Source: Cutaneotrichosporon cavernicola (Eukaryota; Basidiomycota; Tremellomycetes; Trichosporonales; Trichosporonaceae). Taken from it: a stretch of DNA of 64,000 nucleotides. Below the pieces are notes generated by a model. It saw nothing but the letters and a program-made list of their open reading frames with translations, did no database searches and was not told the DNA's origin. The DNA lies in the NCBI RefSeq assembly GCF_030864355.1, contig NC_083398.1, positions 1,798,001 to 1,862,000 of the forward strand, read 5' to 3'. A program made the translations under genes and the position numbers. Positions 32,290 to 43,158 of this stretch are shown here, one piece after another; within the stretch, counting starts at the first letter, position 1; each line of letters begins with the position of its first letter.

Positions 32290-33980
32290 CTAGAGCGCGG
32301 CCTTGGGTGTCTCCTGCGTCTTGAGTGCCGCCTCGGCAACACGCGCAAGCGCAAGCGCCCGTTCCTCGGTGTGGCGCGGCGTAAGAATCTGCAGGCCAAC
32401 AGGCATGCCGTCGAGCTGGTCCGCATTGTAATTCTTATACACGGCGCCTTCATCGTCGCACCGCGGCTCGATGGTTTCAGTAACCACGTCGTCCTTAGTC
32501 GCGAACGTGACGGGGACAGTGACGCCGACGAAATCGGCGAGATTCCACAGACCCGTGTATCCAAAGTGGCGGAAACGGTTTTTTGGCGCAGCGGGGAATG
32601 CGATGCATGGGCTGATGAGGCCGTCGATCGGACGGCCGGTGCCCGAGATTTCCTTGGTGGCGGCCCAGGACTCGAGGAGTTTGCGGAGGTAGGCGTTACG
32701 GTCGACTTGAATCTGCCATAGCTGGCCAACGGTTGGTGGGGCGGTCTTGGAGGAATTGTAGCGCTCCTCAAACATGGCCAGATCCTTGCCCCACGGTTCG
32801 GGGAATGGTCCACCACGCACCTGCTCGTACATCTTACCGCCGCCGTCACCGGTTAGGCAGCGGAGGAGGGTCTGTTGACCCTCGACGGGGTTGTAGGGCG
32901 TCCATTCCACGACCTTGTGACCTGCCGCTTCAAGAGCTGCTTTGAGTTCCAGAAGAGCGCGTTTGACGGGCGGCGTGGGACGCACAGCTCCATCGTCCAT
33001 CATGATGCCTAGAATCAGTAAAACGTTTGAAAAAAGTCCTTACCGAAACAGAGCTGGCGGGGTAGCGTAAAGTCGTCGCGCCACTCGACGGGGTAACACA
33101 TCGGGTCGGTCTCCCATGGCTTGGCGGCGACAATAACCTTGGACCACAGCTCGAGCGACGACAGGTCGGCTGACATCGGGCCCTGCACGCCCTTGACAGC
33201 CTCCTGGCCCGGCAGGCCCGACTTGCACCCGAGGCTGGGAAAGCGACCGGCCGCTCCCTTGAGCCCATAAATGCCCGTGATGGCGGCAGGCATACGGATC
33301 GAGCCGCCAATATCCGATCCCACACCAAGTGGCGATCCGCGCATCGCCAGTAGCGTGCTCTCACCGCCACTGCTGCCGCCCGACCCATAATCGGTGTTGT
33401 ATGGGTTACCAGTGTGGCCCCAGACATTGTTGTACGTGTCCCCCATCAACATGCCGGTCGGCACGTTGGTCTTGCAGAAGAACACGGCGCCGGCATCACG
33501 CAGCGCCGAAACCAACAATGCGTCCTCGGATACAGGCTTATTGCAATGGCTAATGAACCCGACCGTGGCGTCAAACCCTTCAACCCCAATATGGTCCTTG
33601 AGCGAGATGGGGAGGCCGTGCATCAACCCCTTGGGCTTGCCGGTGCGCTTGTATTCTTCGTCGATGGTGCGAGCCTGTGCTATGCCCTCGTCGAACATGA
33701 TCTCCGTCAGGCAGTTGGTGACCTGGTGTGCGATGGCTGCACGCTTACAGAAAGCAGTCGTCACCTCCTCGGAAGTATACTTGCGGCCAACCATGGCGTC
33801 GACGAGGTCGACAGCCGGCGTCTCGGTGATCTCGAGTTCGCGCGCGGTGAGGATCCCACAGCTGCGGGGCACGTCCATGACGTTGAGGTTCTTTGCGGGG
33901 GCCGAGATGCGCCATGCGGCCGGGATCTTGGCCTCGCGGGTAGCAATCTTGGCCTTGCTAATGTCTTCCCAGTTGGTCAT
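32290..33980 (-). CDS. amidase (amidase-signature family)
   Basis: Predicted 551-residue amide hydrolase. Exons are 33044-33980 and 32290-33008 with a 35-base intron that splits a Gly codon in CFG-IMMDDG. The catalytic Ser-cisSer-Lys triad is present: Lys128 in LPISLKDHIG, the cis-Ser at about 204 in YGSGGSSGGES, and nucleophile Ser227 in GSDIGGSIR. The C-terminal half has the family's LWNLADFVGVTVPV and DGMPVGLQIL motifs. No signal peptide, so it is cytosolic. Fungal members of this length are close to acetamidase/general amidase enzymes that release ammonia from amides. It lies head-to-head with the carboxylesterase gene (about 600 bases between starts). Confidence 0.93.
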
Positions 33981-34585
33981 TGTGTGCTGTGTGAACGGGT
34001 CGTGGGCTTGCGCCTGATGCGGGGGGTATATGGCTTATATGCTGACATGCTACATTCAGGTTACTGTATCGCCGCCCTGTGTAACCGGTGGGTTGGGGCG
34101 TCGGCTACGAGCGCTTCGGACTGACTAGGAGACAAGGCCACAAGGACAGGCGCGGTCCACAGAGTTGGGTGGGCAAGTGACAACATTGAGCTTAACCGGC
34201 GCCGGACATGGCCGTGACGGATGTCCCAACATACCTACATCCTTTGCTTCTGCTGAACTGCTGATCTTCCGAACGATACCGAGATGCCGAGCCCGCCATG
34301 ATGTACACATGACAGAACCACCCGAAGAGTACAGCCAAGCCGACACGCTCCCATGTCAGTCCGACCCCGAACGGCGCGTTGCGTCGCGTCGGGGAATTGG
34401 GGGGAGAGGGCGTGAGGGCGTGAGGGCGCTCTCCGAAAGACGTCACTGAGATGATCCATCGTCGCCGTCATTCTCACTGCTGACGTCTCTGGCGTCTGAT
34501 CTGATCTGATCTGATGGACTGTGCGGCCACACCAGATCTGATACATAATCTAGCCCATCCACTGTCGCTCACTCCAACTTCCACC
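33981..34585. promoter_or_regulatory. divergent promoter region of the amidase and carboxylesterase genes
   Basis: A 605-base spacer between divergent ATGs. It contains four overlapping tctgatctgatctgatctga units at 34495-34515 about 70 bases before the esterase ATG, and ggtatatggcttata near 34024 on the amidase side, a possible TATA region. No gene seen. Confidence 0.45.
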
Positions 34586-36495
34586 ATGCGTATTCTCCCC
34601 CTCTTCCTCCTCGCCACGGTTCTGGCGGCTCCCACACCCCAAGACCGCAGCGAGTCCGTCTTAGCCGGCGCGGGCGTCTTGGTCACCGACTCGACCAACG
34701 GAACCCACGTGACGAACAACACCCTCCCGACCGCGGCCCTGACAGGCGTCATCGTCACGGGGTTCAACGTGAGCGGCTGTGAAGCCTTCCTAGGTATCCC
34801 ATATACTGAGCCGCGCAAGTTTGCTTAACTGAATTAATTGACCACAGCGACGGGTAATCTACAGTACGTTTCCGCCGCCCCGTGCCCAAGAACTACTCGG
34901 GCAACTTTGCCGCCGTGATCCCCCCGCCCGCATGTCTGCAGGCCAACCACGGGGAGTTCACGTACGGCGTCAGGGGGTTCAGCGAGGACTGTCTGTTTCT
35001 CAACGTCCTTGCGCCACTGGGGTCGGCCGGATCAGAACCATGCATGCCCGTAATGGTATGGATGTGAGTTAAGGTTATATTACTCTGACAGCAGCCACGG
35101 CGGAGGATTCATCGAGGGCGATGGAATGACGTTCCTCTCGCCATACCTTGTCCGTCGGAGCGTCGATACGGGCAACCCAGTTGTTCTCGTGACGATTAAT
35201 TACCGACTGGGGATGATGGGGTTTGGGATGGGGCGGGATATGGCGGAAAACAACGCAGAAAACCTCGGCCTACACGATCAACTCATGGCGTTGGAATGGG
35301 TCAAGAGAAATATTGCCGGGTTTGGTGGCGACCCCACTAAAGTCACTGTATTTGGACAGAGCGCAGGTGCGATCAGTATCGCCCAGCATTACCTCAACGA
35401 AAGCATCGACCTGTTCCGAGGGGCAATCATGATGAGCGGCCAGGCCAGCTCGACCCCCATGGCACCAACCTCGGATATTTGGGAGGAACCATACAACGTC
35501 ACGGCGATAGCGGCGGGATGTCTGGCGCCCAACATCACAGCAAAGGGCAATCTCACGACATTCGAGTGTCTGCGCGCCGTGTCGTCTGATACGATCGTGC
35601 ATGCCACAGCGGTGATGCGGCGCGATCCCAGGTTCGGCCCGTTCGTGTTTACGCCCAGTATCGACGGCGACCTGGTGCCGGACCGTCCCTGGGTTCTTCT
35701 CAAGGATGGCCATTTCGCCAAGATACCCTATATCGCGGGTGACACGCGGGACGAGGGGACGTGGATTATACCAACCTCGGTCAATTCGAGCGAACAGATC
35801 ATGTCCCTCTTCCACCTCTTCTTTCCCATAGACCAGGACCCCGCCATCATCCAACGCATCTTTGACAAATACCCCAACGTTCCCGAAAAGGGAAGCCCCT
35901 TCGGCACGGGCAACGAGACGTTTGGCATGAACCCCGCGTAAGTCACTTTTTTTATCTACTCACAAAAGGTTCAAGCAGGGTTCGGCCATCGCTGGCGACA
36001 TGGTATTCCACTCACGCCGGCGCAAGTTCCTACGCCGCTCAAACGACTACGGCAACAACCAGACGTGGACGTACGAGTTCCGCGGTCCAACCCCCAACAT
36101 CGACGGGTTCCTTGGCATCCCGCACTCGTCCGACGTACCCTACGTCTTCGGTGTTGCGGTGCCGGAAAACAACTACACCGCCGAAGCCGAGGTGCTGGGC
36201 CAGCAGATCATGGACTACTGGTGCGTTCCCTATCTGATCTTGCGCCTGGTTTTTCGTTTTGTTATCTGACGCCAGGATCAACTTTGCCACGTACCTCGAC
36301 CCCAACGGAGACCCGAACCTGCCGTGTGATCCGCCCTCACCGTATTGGCCTCCCCACGGGGCGACAAAGGACTCGATGCGCTTCGACTCAGCCAACCTCA
36401 CCGTTGTGCCCGACACGTTCCGCGAGGACCAGATGGCGGTGTTTGACGAGCCAGACGTGGCCGCCGCACTACTGTACAAGCGCCACCAGGTCTGA
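34586..36495 (+). CDS. secreted type-B carboxylesterase/lipase
   Basis: Predicted 580-residue alpha/beta-hydrolase. Signal peptide MRILPLFLLATVLAAP. Exons are 34586-34814, 34865-35063, 35095-35937, 35969-36220 and 36276-36495. Family motifs are GIPYTEP, SEDCLFLNV, WIHGGGFIEGDG (oxyanion hole), the nucleophile elbow GQSAGA (Gln in place of the usual Glu), acidic residue in DTRDEGTW and catalytic His in HSSDVPYVFG. Several N-x-S/T sites support secretion. Intron 1 appears to be a GC-AG intron (donor GCAAGT). Only the AG at 34864 keeps the frame; the closer AG at 34847 would encode the family-like PTGNL but breaks the frame 17 bases on. Probably hydrolyses esters or lipids outside the cell. Confidence 0.87.
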
Positions 36496-36581
36496 GCTGA
36501 TGCTCGTAGCTTTCTACTCTATCAAGCTGGAATGTCAAATGTACATCTCGTTTACAACCCTACAAAACTAAACCTTGACCC

Positions 36582-38225
36582 CTAGTCCCAGAGAGGCATG
36601 TTCTGCGCGGCCCGGATCGCACGGCCTTTCCAGATCAGGAAGCCGCAGACAATCACACCTAGGCCAGCAGTCAGAGCGCCTTGGGTGACGTAGCAAGCGA
36701 GCCAACCATGCTTCATACCCCAATTCCACACGAAAAAGGGGCACACAAAGCCCCACAACATGCGGAAGAAGTTGAAGACAGCCATACTGTCCATTCCCTG
36801 GGGAAGGTTGCACTCGAGGACGTACTTTTTGTCAGCTTTTCTTTGGGAATGGGAAACTTACAGTCTGGATGAGGCCGGTGATGACGGAGATGGTGAAAAA
36901 GTAGAGGCCGCCGCCGATCAGCAGGCCGATCCAGTGCAGTTCCAGCTGGAGGCTCAAGCCGATGATGAGCAGGGCAACAAACATGAAAGGCATGACGGGG
37001 AGAGCGGCCCAGAGGCGCTGTTCCGGCTGGCGGGTACTCTGGCGACGCGCGACATATGCGACGGTCTTGTCGCCGAGCAGGCCGCCGAACCAGAATCCCA
37101 GCAGGCCACCAATGCCGTAGGCGAGGAACGCACAGCCGAGCGGGACGATGGCGAAGTTGTAAGGCGGGGCAATGAGGGTTTGGGGCGTAACAACTGTGAT
37201 ACCGACAAGCCAACTGAAGGCAAAACCGTAGTAGAACGATGGAACCGTGATGACAAAGTACTTGAGCTTTGTCTTAGTTTTTTTCTATTATTTTGTTACG
37301 TACCATAGAAATGGGGCCGAGGCAAATACGCATAAACTCCTTTGGCTGTTTCCATGGGTAGAGTGCGACGCCGACGTGACCGCCCGACGGCGTAGCAGCT
37401 TCACGGTGTTCAATGTCCTTGTCCTCCGAGACTGAGGTTGGGGGCGTGCTGTCCTCAACCCACTGTGTCTCGGGGACGAAGAAGAAGAAGAGGATCAACT
37501 GTAATCCGCCCAGACCCAGGACGAACCAGAACAGGTTGCGCCATGAGGAGCGTACAATCAGGCCGCAGAAGAATGGGGCGGCGGCTGGAGCGGTGATGAT
37601 CGCCACGACGTACATACTCATCTTCTGTCCGATCACCGCCGGGGGAAAGATATCGGCAATAGTGCTTGGCGGCACGGTCTGGGAGAAGGCGATGCTGAGA
37701 CCAGCAAACACGCGCGAAATCGCAAACGTCACATAGTCCTTGCTGAGAGCCTGCCAGATGGCACAGGGGAGGAAGAGGAGCGATCCGAGGAGGTATACCG
37801 GCCGGCGACCTAGGGTCTGGGGTTAACTCGTGTTGGGTGGGAGGTTATGTGAGAGTGGGTTGGGTTGGGTGTGGGAGTGGGTTGTGTTGGGTGTTGGGAA
37901 TCAAGTCTGTTGAGAGGACTGCTGGGGGACTTACCCGCGAGAGAGGGTTCCAGAACAGCGGGCCGACAGCAATACCAAGAAGTGTGTATCCGACAGAGTT
38001 GGCAATATCGCCAATACTCGCACCCAAGTCTGCCGCCATGGGCGGAAACGCGACGAGGATGATGGCGGCGACGAACTGGCCGAGAAATCCTGAGAACGAG
38101 AGGGTTACCAGAGCTGCAAACTTGCGCCATGGCGACAGCGCGTTGGTCGGATGGTTTTCTGGGAGGTCGGGGTTGCGCTCGCGTTCGCGCTTCGCCTCGC
38201 GGTGTGAGAGCTCAGTTTGGGACAT
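36582..38225 (-). CDS. MFS transporter
   Basis: Predicted 483-residue membrane transporter with about 12 helices. Exons are 37935-38225, 37304-37816, 36862-37266 and 36582-36824; introns are 118, 37 and 37 bases. After a short charged N-terminus, helix 1 is ALVTLSFSGFLGQFVAAII. The loop 2-3 signature crosses the first splice as NPLSR-TLGRRPVY, then FAGLSIAFSQTVPPSTIADIF, typical of fungal DHA1-like proteins. The MSQTELSHRE start at 38225 is preferred. A further in-frame ATG at 38321 would add 32 residues encoded by a gggct microsatellite, which I regard as untranslated. The substrate is unknown; the location next to a secreted esterase and an amidase suggests import or export of a related metabolite. 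Confidence 0.87.
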
Positions 38226-39110
38226 GGTTTGGGCTGGGTTGGGCTGGGTTGGGCTGGGCTGGGCTGGGCTGGGCTGGGCTGTGGCTGGGCTGTGGCTGTG
38301 GCTGGGGCTGTGGCTCAACATCTTGGCATCTTATATCAATCGCAAATGTGGCGGGTTTCTGTCGAGCAAGTTGGTTTCAGGCCCCGCATTCCGCATTAGT
38401 CGCCGTTCCGTCAGTAGTCAGTAGGCGTCCCCGCACCCCCTTGCCTCGCGAGTTTCTCGACTCCACATCTCGTTGCCCTCGCGCGATGTGGGGGCAGTCG
38501 GGGCTCCCGGTGGTGCGTCGACCTCGTTGTCGTCGTCACCCCTGTAATGTTTGAGACGGTCCTGGGAGTGCTGACTACAATGCCGACGTGAGTTGGGAAT
38601 TTACCATATCGGGTCACGGATTCCCAGCGCGGCGAGGTGGCCAGGGACGGAGTCAGGCAACTCGGCAATCGGGCTATTGATCGGAGATTGGAGATTGGGG
38701 ATCGGGGGTCGGGGATCCCGACCCATCCCAATCACTCCCTGAGGCCGAATAAATCGAACAGTTACTTCCGCACTTCCGCACGACGCCACAACTCAATCCG
38801 CCCCTTGTGGCGCCTGTCACCGGTCGGTGGACTCTTCAACTCGTCAACCGAAGCATCTGTGTGGCCGTGTCAAGTTATCGTCAGCCACATTTGTGCAACT
38901 ACTCGCTTTGAGAATCGAGTACTTGTCATATTTTTCATGCAACATGCATGGGTTAGTTGCCCACTGCCGCGCTCACACCACAAATGTCATGATACAGTTA
39001 CAACGACTTCGTCTATGTGGCACACGTACAATGTGCCAACTGTCGTGGATCGCCGCGCCACCGCCACCGAGTCCCGTTCTTGCCATCCTCCCCCCAAAGC
39101 CCTCCCCGTC
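38226..39110. other. intergenic with a ggttgggct/gggct microsatellite
   Basis: At 38229-38285 the plus strand is a tract of gggct and gggtt units directly 5' of the MFS ATG. Another small repeat (ggagattg, ggggatcggg) lies at 38680-38720. Nothing else could be supported. Confidence 0.5.
38229..38285. repeat. gggct/gggtt microsatellite
   Basis: About ten 5-base units, starting four bases upstream of the proposed MFS start codon. Its length could vary and would sit in the 5' leader or, with the upstream ATG, in a Pro/Ala/Gln-rich N-terminus. Confidence 0.85.
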
Positions 39111-41494
39111 CTACTCGCCATGGTCTGCTCGTGCTGCTCCCAACATCTCCTCAACAGTCAACCACATCGCGTCGAGATCCTCGGGCTGAAACAGGGCCAT
39201 TATCCCCCCAGTCTGCTCGTCCGACAGCGGACAGAACGGCGCTGCAGGAGGCTCGAATACCCCCTCGTCCTCCTCATTCTCAACGTTGCCACCTCCTCTC
39301 TCGCTGGACAACAACGAGTCGTGCTTCGCAGGAGAGGCGCCACCTTCCAAGTCGCCGGCCGCATGGACTGTGCGTCCTGCTCCCAACACCTCCTCAACAG
39401 TAGCCCACATCGCTTCGAGATCCTCGGGCAGAAACTTAGCCAGAATCGCCTCAGCATCGGGTGCGGCGGGCAGGTCTCGGTCGCTTGCTCCACTCCGGTT
39501 TTTCTCGCCTGTCGCCTCGCTGTTGCTGAGTCCGCTCGACTGCCCACCCTCCGCCAAAAGATGGAAGAACGAATTATGGTCAACCCGGGTTACGGCGCCC
39601 GAGGCCCCGATGCCAGATGACACGGCAGTGGGGGAGGACACAGAGTTGAGAGGGACCATGTCCGGGGGCATGGGATAGAAGCCGGCGAGGCCGAGAGGCG
39701 ATGGTGTGCCAGTGGCAACTCGTTTGGAGATGGCTGGCTCCTCTAGCTGTGCCTCGTCGGCCTTGCGCTTGGTAGGCTGGGCGGCGTGTGCGACATGTAG
39801 CACCTGGTTACTCGGCTGCGAGAACTGCAGAGAGGGTTGCACGCCTGGAGAGGCCTGCAGCTGAGCGGGCTGGTAGTTGTACGGAGAATTCACGGCCGAC
39901 TTGAATGGCAACAGGTTAGAAAGTTGCGATACTTGGCCCATTCCGCTGCCAGGCGTGAGGCACCATCCTGGGGTGGTGGCTTGACTCGAGGCCTGGGTCA
40001 AGCCACAGACAGTACCGTTGGGCGTGGTGCTTGCGGACGCTGGGAAATGGAATGTCCCTGCTACCAAGGAGACGGCGCTCGGGCCGCGAGTCATGAGCGA
40101 GCCAGGGCTGCCAGCGAGACGGGCGCCCTGCTGCGAGGGAATGTGCCCCGCTGTCGACGCCAAGGTTGAGCCTCCCGTCACCGTGCCGTTCGCCGCCTTC
40201 CTCGGCCCACACGTGGGCCCCACAACGATCTTGACCTCGTCGAAGAGGCCGGGGCCACGGCCCGGCTCCGACGCCGAAATCAGCATCGGCTGCGAGTCGT
40301 GAACACGGCCGGGCGCCGAGCCTGCCGTATGCATCGTCTGCGAGCTGGGACCCTGTACTGGAACGGGAGCAGGACCGGTAGGAGCAGGCCGAGGGCCAGC
40401 GATAGCTTGACCCCTCAACTGCTTCGCCAGCGTCATCGTGGCCAGCTCCTTGCAGCGGCTGTCGTCGGCCGGGTCATAATGTGGCGGAAGCATCGCCTGT
40501 CGCCACTCGATGATCTTCTTCCGTGCCCAGTCTGCCAAGCGGAGCGTGAGCTGTTCCGTCAGCCCTCGCCTTGAACTTTACTCACGTTCGCCTTGCTGCC
40601 GCTCTTGGTCAGGTATCGGTTGCCAAGAATCTCCTTGAGCTCCAATACCACTAGCCCCTCAAGGTGCGTCTCGTCCTGCCATTCTGGGGCCCACCAGATC
40701 TCTCCCAGATGATCGTACACGGTGGGAACCGGTGGAGCTTCGGGGCCGTACGGAAGGATTTTGATACGAGTCTGGTACCAATTGTGTCCCTGAGCCTTAA
40801 AGTCGCTTACCCAGAGGTCGAATTCCATGACAAGCCTCTGGTGGTATTCGAGCTTGGCATTCTTCTCCTCTGCGCTCGTGGACACCTTGAGCTTCATCCG
40901 TGTTTGGAAAATCCTGTCCAAAATTTCGACGATCCGCTTGTTGGCCGTCCGGATGCGCCTCTCAGTCTCTTCCAGCGCCTGGCGCACATCCTCCAGTCTG
41001 GCCGGCTGCGCCTGTGCGTACTGCGTGACCTGCGGCGGCGCTTGAGCCAGACCACGCGGGCTGCTGCCTGGCATTGGTGCCCGCTGAGTGGTGTCAATAG
41101 GCGGGGGGAAAGCATGTGCCGGGTGGAGGGGGCGGCTGGCGACGGGAGGCGGGTTTGCGTCGGTGACCCCAAGCAGCGGGAGAGTGTTTGGAGGAAGAGG
41201 ATGAGCTCCCTGCGTGTGTGTGTACACGCAACTTGTGCCTCGGGAGGGGCCAGTATTGCGGATGGAGGAAATCTGGGGCTCCTAAATGTCAGCGCTGTGT
41301 TGGATGGGAGCGGATTGACTCACGCGTGGGTGAGGGAAGACGAGCTGGGGCTGTTAAATGTAAGCGCCGTGCTGGATGGGAGCGGATGTTTGACTCACGC
41401 ATGGGTAAGACTGCTGGTTTGTGTATGGAGGCTGGTTTGTGTATGGGCCCAGGAAATCCCCGTTCTGCAGTTTGCTAGTTGATCTAGGTGGCAT
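39111..41494 (-). CDS. unknown low-complexity protein with a coiled coil and a duplicated C-terminus
   Basis: No family recognised. Predicted 752 residues from exons 41399-41494, 41324-41350 (27 bases), 40586-41281 and 39111-40550; introns are 48, 42 and 35 bases. The N-terminus is Pro/Gln/Tyr-rich. Around residues 120-195 a charged helical stretch (VRQALEETERRIRTANK) suggests a coiled coil. Then comes a compact segment with YDHLGEIWWAPEWQDE and VVLELKEILGNRYL, and a long Ser/Pro/Thr/Gly-rich tail with KRKADEAQ, a possible nuclear signal. Two similar acidic motifs close the protein (EDLEAMWATVEEVLGA and EDLDAMWLTVEEMLGA), resembling short transactivation or docking helices. Introns 1 and 2 are duplicates of one another. 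A nuclear regulatory role is only a guess. Confidence 0.72.
39135..39430 (-). repeat. internal duplication at the 3' end of the unknown gene
   Basis: A segment of about 55 bases at 39135-39190 (containing ctcctcaacagtcaacc and atcctcgggctgaaac) recurs at about 39388-39443 with several substitutions. It encodes the two EDLxAMWxTVEExLGA motifs, about 85 codons apart. Confidence 0.75.
41282..41398 (-). repeat. duplicated intron-exon-intron segment, 75-base period
   Basis: Intron 1 (41351-41398) and intron 2 (41282-41323) share gtgagtcaa, tccgctcccatcca and a cagcgct/cggcgct plus acattta end with few differences. The 27-base exon between them plus one intron equals the 75-base period. Confidence 0.85.
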
Positions 41495-43158
41495 GTTTGC
41501 GGATGGGAAGGTTTGGGCAGTCAAGACGAGGCGTCTGGGGAGTACCAAGTGTTGGGAAGAGGGGACGTCGTGGAGAAGAGGACTCTACACTATAGGAAGG
41601 TACACAAAACACACAAGAGATGTGAGAAGTGAGGAAGAGACTGTTTGGATGAGAAAGAGTGTTTATGAAGAACCGATTCGAGCCCAGTTTAATGGGGTAC
41701 CAGTTGCCTCCGTCCGCCACAAGCCCTTCATCACCATTGTGGACGGCCTTTGTTCCCCATCATCGGCTTTGACAAGGTTAGCATCACGTGCAGCATAGCC
41801 ATGTATTCGCCCAGCATCATCGGCCTGTTTCACAACCTCGGGAGGAACATCGGCAGAATTTCGAGTTGGAGTCAACGGTGAACGTAAAGACGTTAGTGCG
41901 TGATCCAAACATTCGATTCCCTGGCCCTTATCCCCTCCTCGGATTCTTTGACTTCTTCTTCGCCCTCACTTTGTACTATTCTTCCTGGCTTTCCGTTCTG
42001 ACCGTGTTTGCTGGGCGGCATACGAGCAGCCCAAGCCACGCTTGGCGTTGGCGCTGGGATATGGCTCCACGCCGCACAATGAGTGGTGGCGAAGACGGCC
42101 GTGGTTCCCCCATCCGCACTCCCATCTCGCATCCTTCATCACTGTTTGCATCTCCCAACCTGCCATCCACAGAACTCTTTCGCATACATGTAGTGATGAT
42201 CATTCAACCCGTCTGTGGCACCTCGTCCGGGAGGACCGGCGAAGTGCCGAAGAGGGAGACGGGGTTCGATCCTCACCGCTGACCATCAGATATGAGTTCT
42301 GTGGCTGTGCCAAGCGTAGGTCAGCCTGGATATGAGTCCTTGGATCAGATAACGACATTCGCTCTGCTCGTTCCGCTCTCCGTCGCGATGAGGTAAAGAG
42401 TGTCGCTTGTAAGCATTAGAAGGCCGTTGAGCCGCAGTCCCATCATCTGTCTTGCACGGATGCGGTCGCGAAGCGCTATAACAGCACGTACACGAGGCAC
42501 GCAGTGTATCCTGGGCAGGGCTGCGTACCTTGAGTGTGGCCTCGAGGATCTACGCCACCGAAATCTAATCTTAGTGAGAGTAACGGTTGCCTCGCCTCGC
42601 TCGTCTTGGTAGTCTCTACACTGAATATGAGAACAAACGCCTCACTGTCCCTGAATACGCCGTGTCTCACATGACTCACGTACTCACGAGGTACAGCTGA
42701 CCCGCACGTGCGCGCCAAGAGATTGCATTCGACTACTCGTCCTCGCTTCTCCTGTCCTGTCATTTAGTTGACCTCAAGACCGACCGCTCGAGTTTGCACT
42801 GTGGCGGGTAGGGTAAGCAAAGTCATTCCTTCAAGTGTCAGGCAGCGCGATTAACCCTCCACACGAGCGCTCCGTATTGTTCCCCAAACCGTAGTCCATC
42901 TCGTCATCTCAACCTCTGCAGGTCACGCAGTCGGTTTGGCGTAGATGGATGCAGAGTAGACAAGACATAAGCGATGGAGCGATGTCAAGGTCGATCTTGT
43001 TCTGTAATGTAGTGACGACAGTCAGCGGGAGTAAATTGAGTGGTCGATTGTTTTGGCGTTTTCCCCGCGGGGTAGCGCCACTAACAAACCATCTTCGGCT
43101 CCTCATCACTCCAACCATCCTCATCATCACTGCGCCTTGTCGGCAACAGCTATCAACA
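41495..43158. other. intergenic with a probable F-box-like relic
   Basis: No intact gene supported. The minus strand at 42354-42560 carries a decayed F-box-like coding segment (separate entry). A tRNA-like word (ggttcgatcc) at 42265-42274 lacks a matching cloverleaf. Upstream of the large gene there is no clear TATA element. Confidence 0.45.
42354..42560 (-). pseudogene. decayed F-box-like gene fragment
   Basis: On the minus strand, ILEATLK is followed one base out of frame by YAALPRIHCVPRVRAV, then IALRDRIRARQMMGL and LNGLLMLTSDTLYLIA, with a stop at 42354. The layout (ILxAxL, 6-8 residues, a run of V/A/L, then LRDRI) parallels the N-terminus of the F-box-like gene at 50028-50960 (HILDAILTNAP, then TSQHLRSLAD). 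The frame break and early stop mark it as a relic. The assignment rests on pattern comparison only. Confidence 0.35.

Noticed and set aside
42210..42285. tRNA-like sequence with ggttcgatcc
   Set aside because: The T stem does not pair (ggggttcgatcctcac), and no acceptor or anticodon stem can be formed on either strand.
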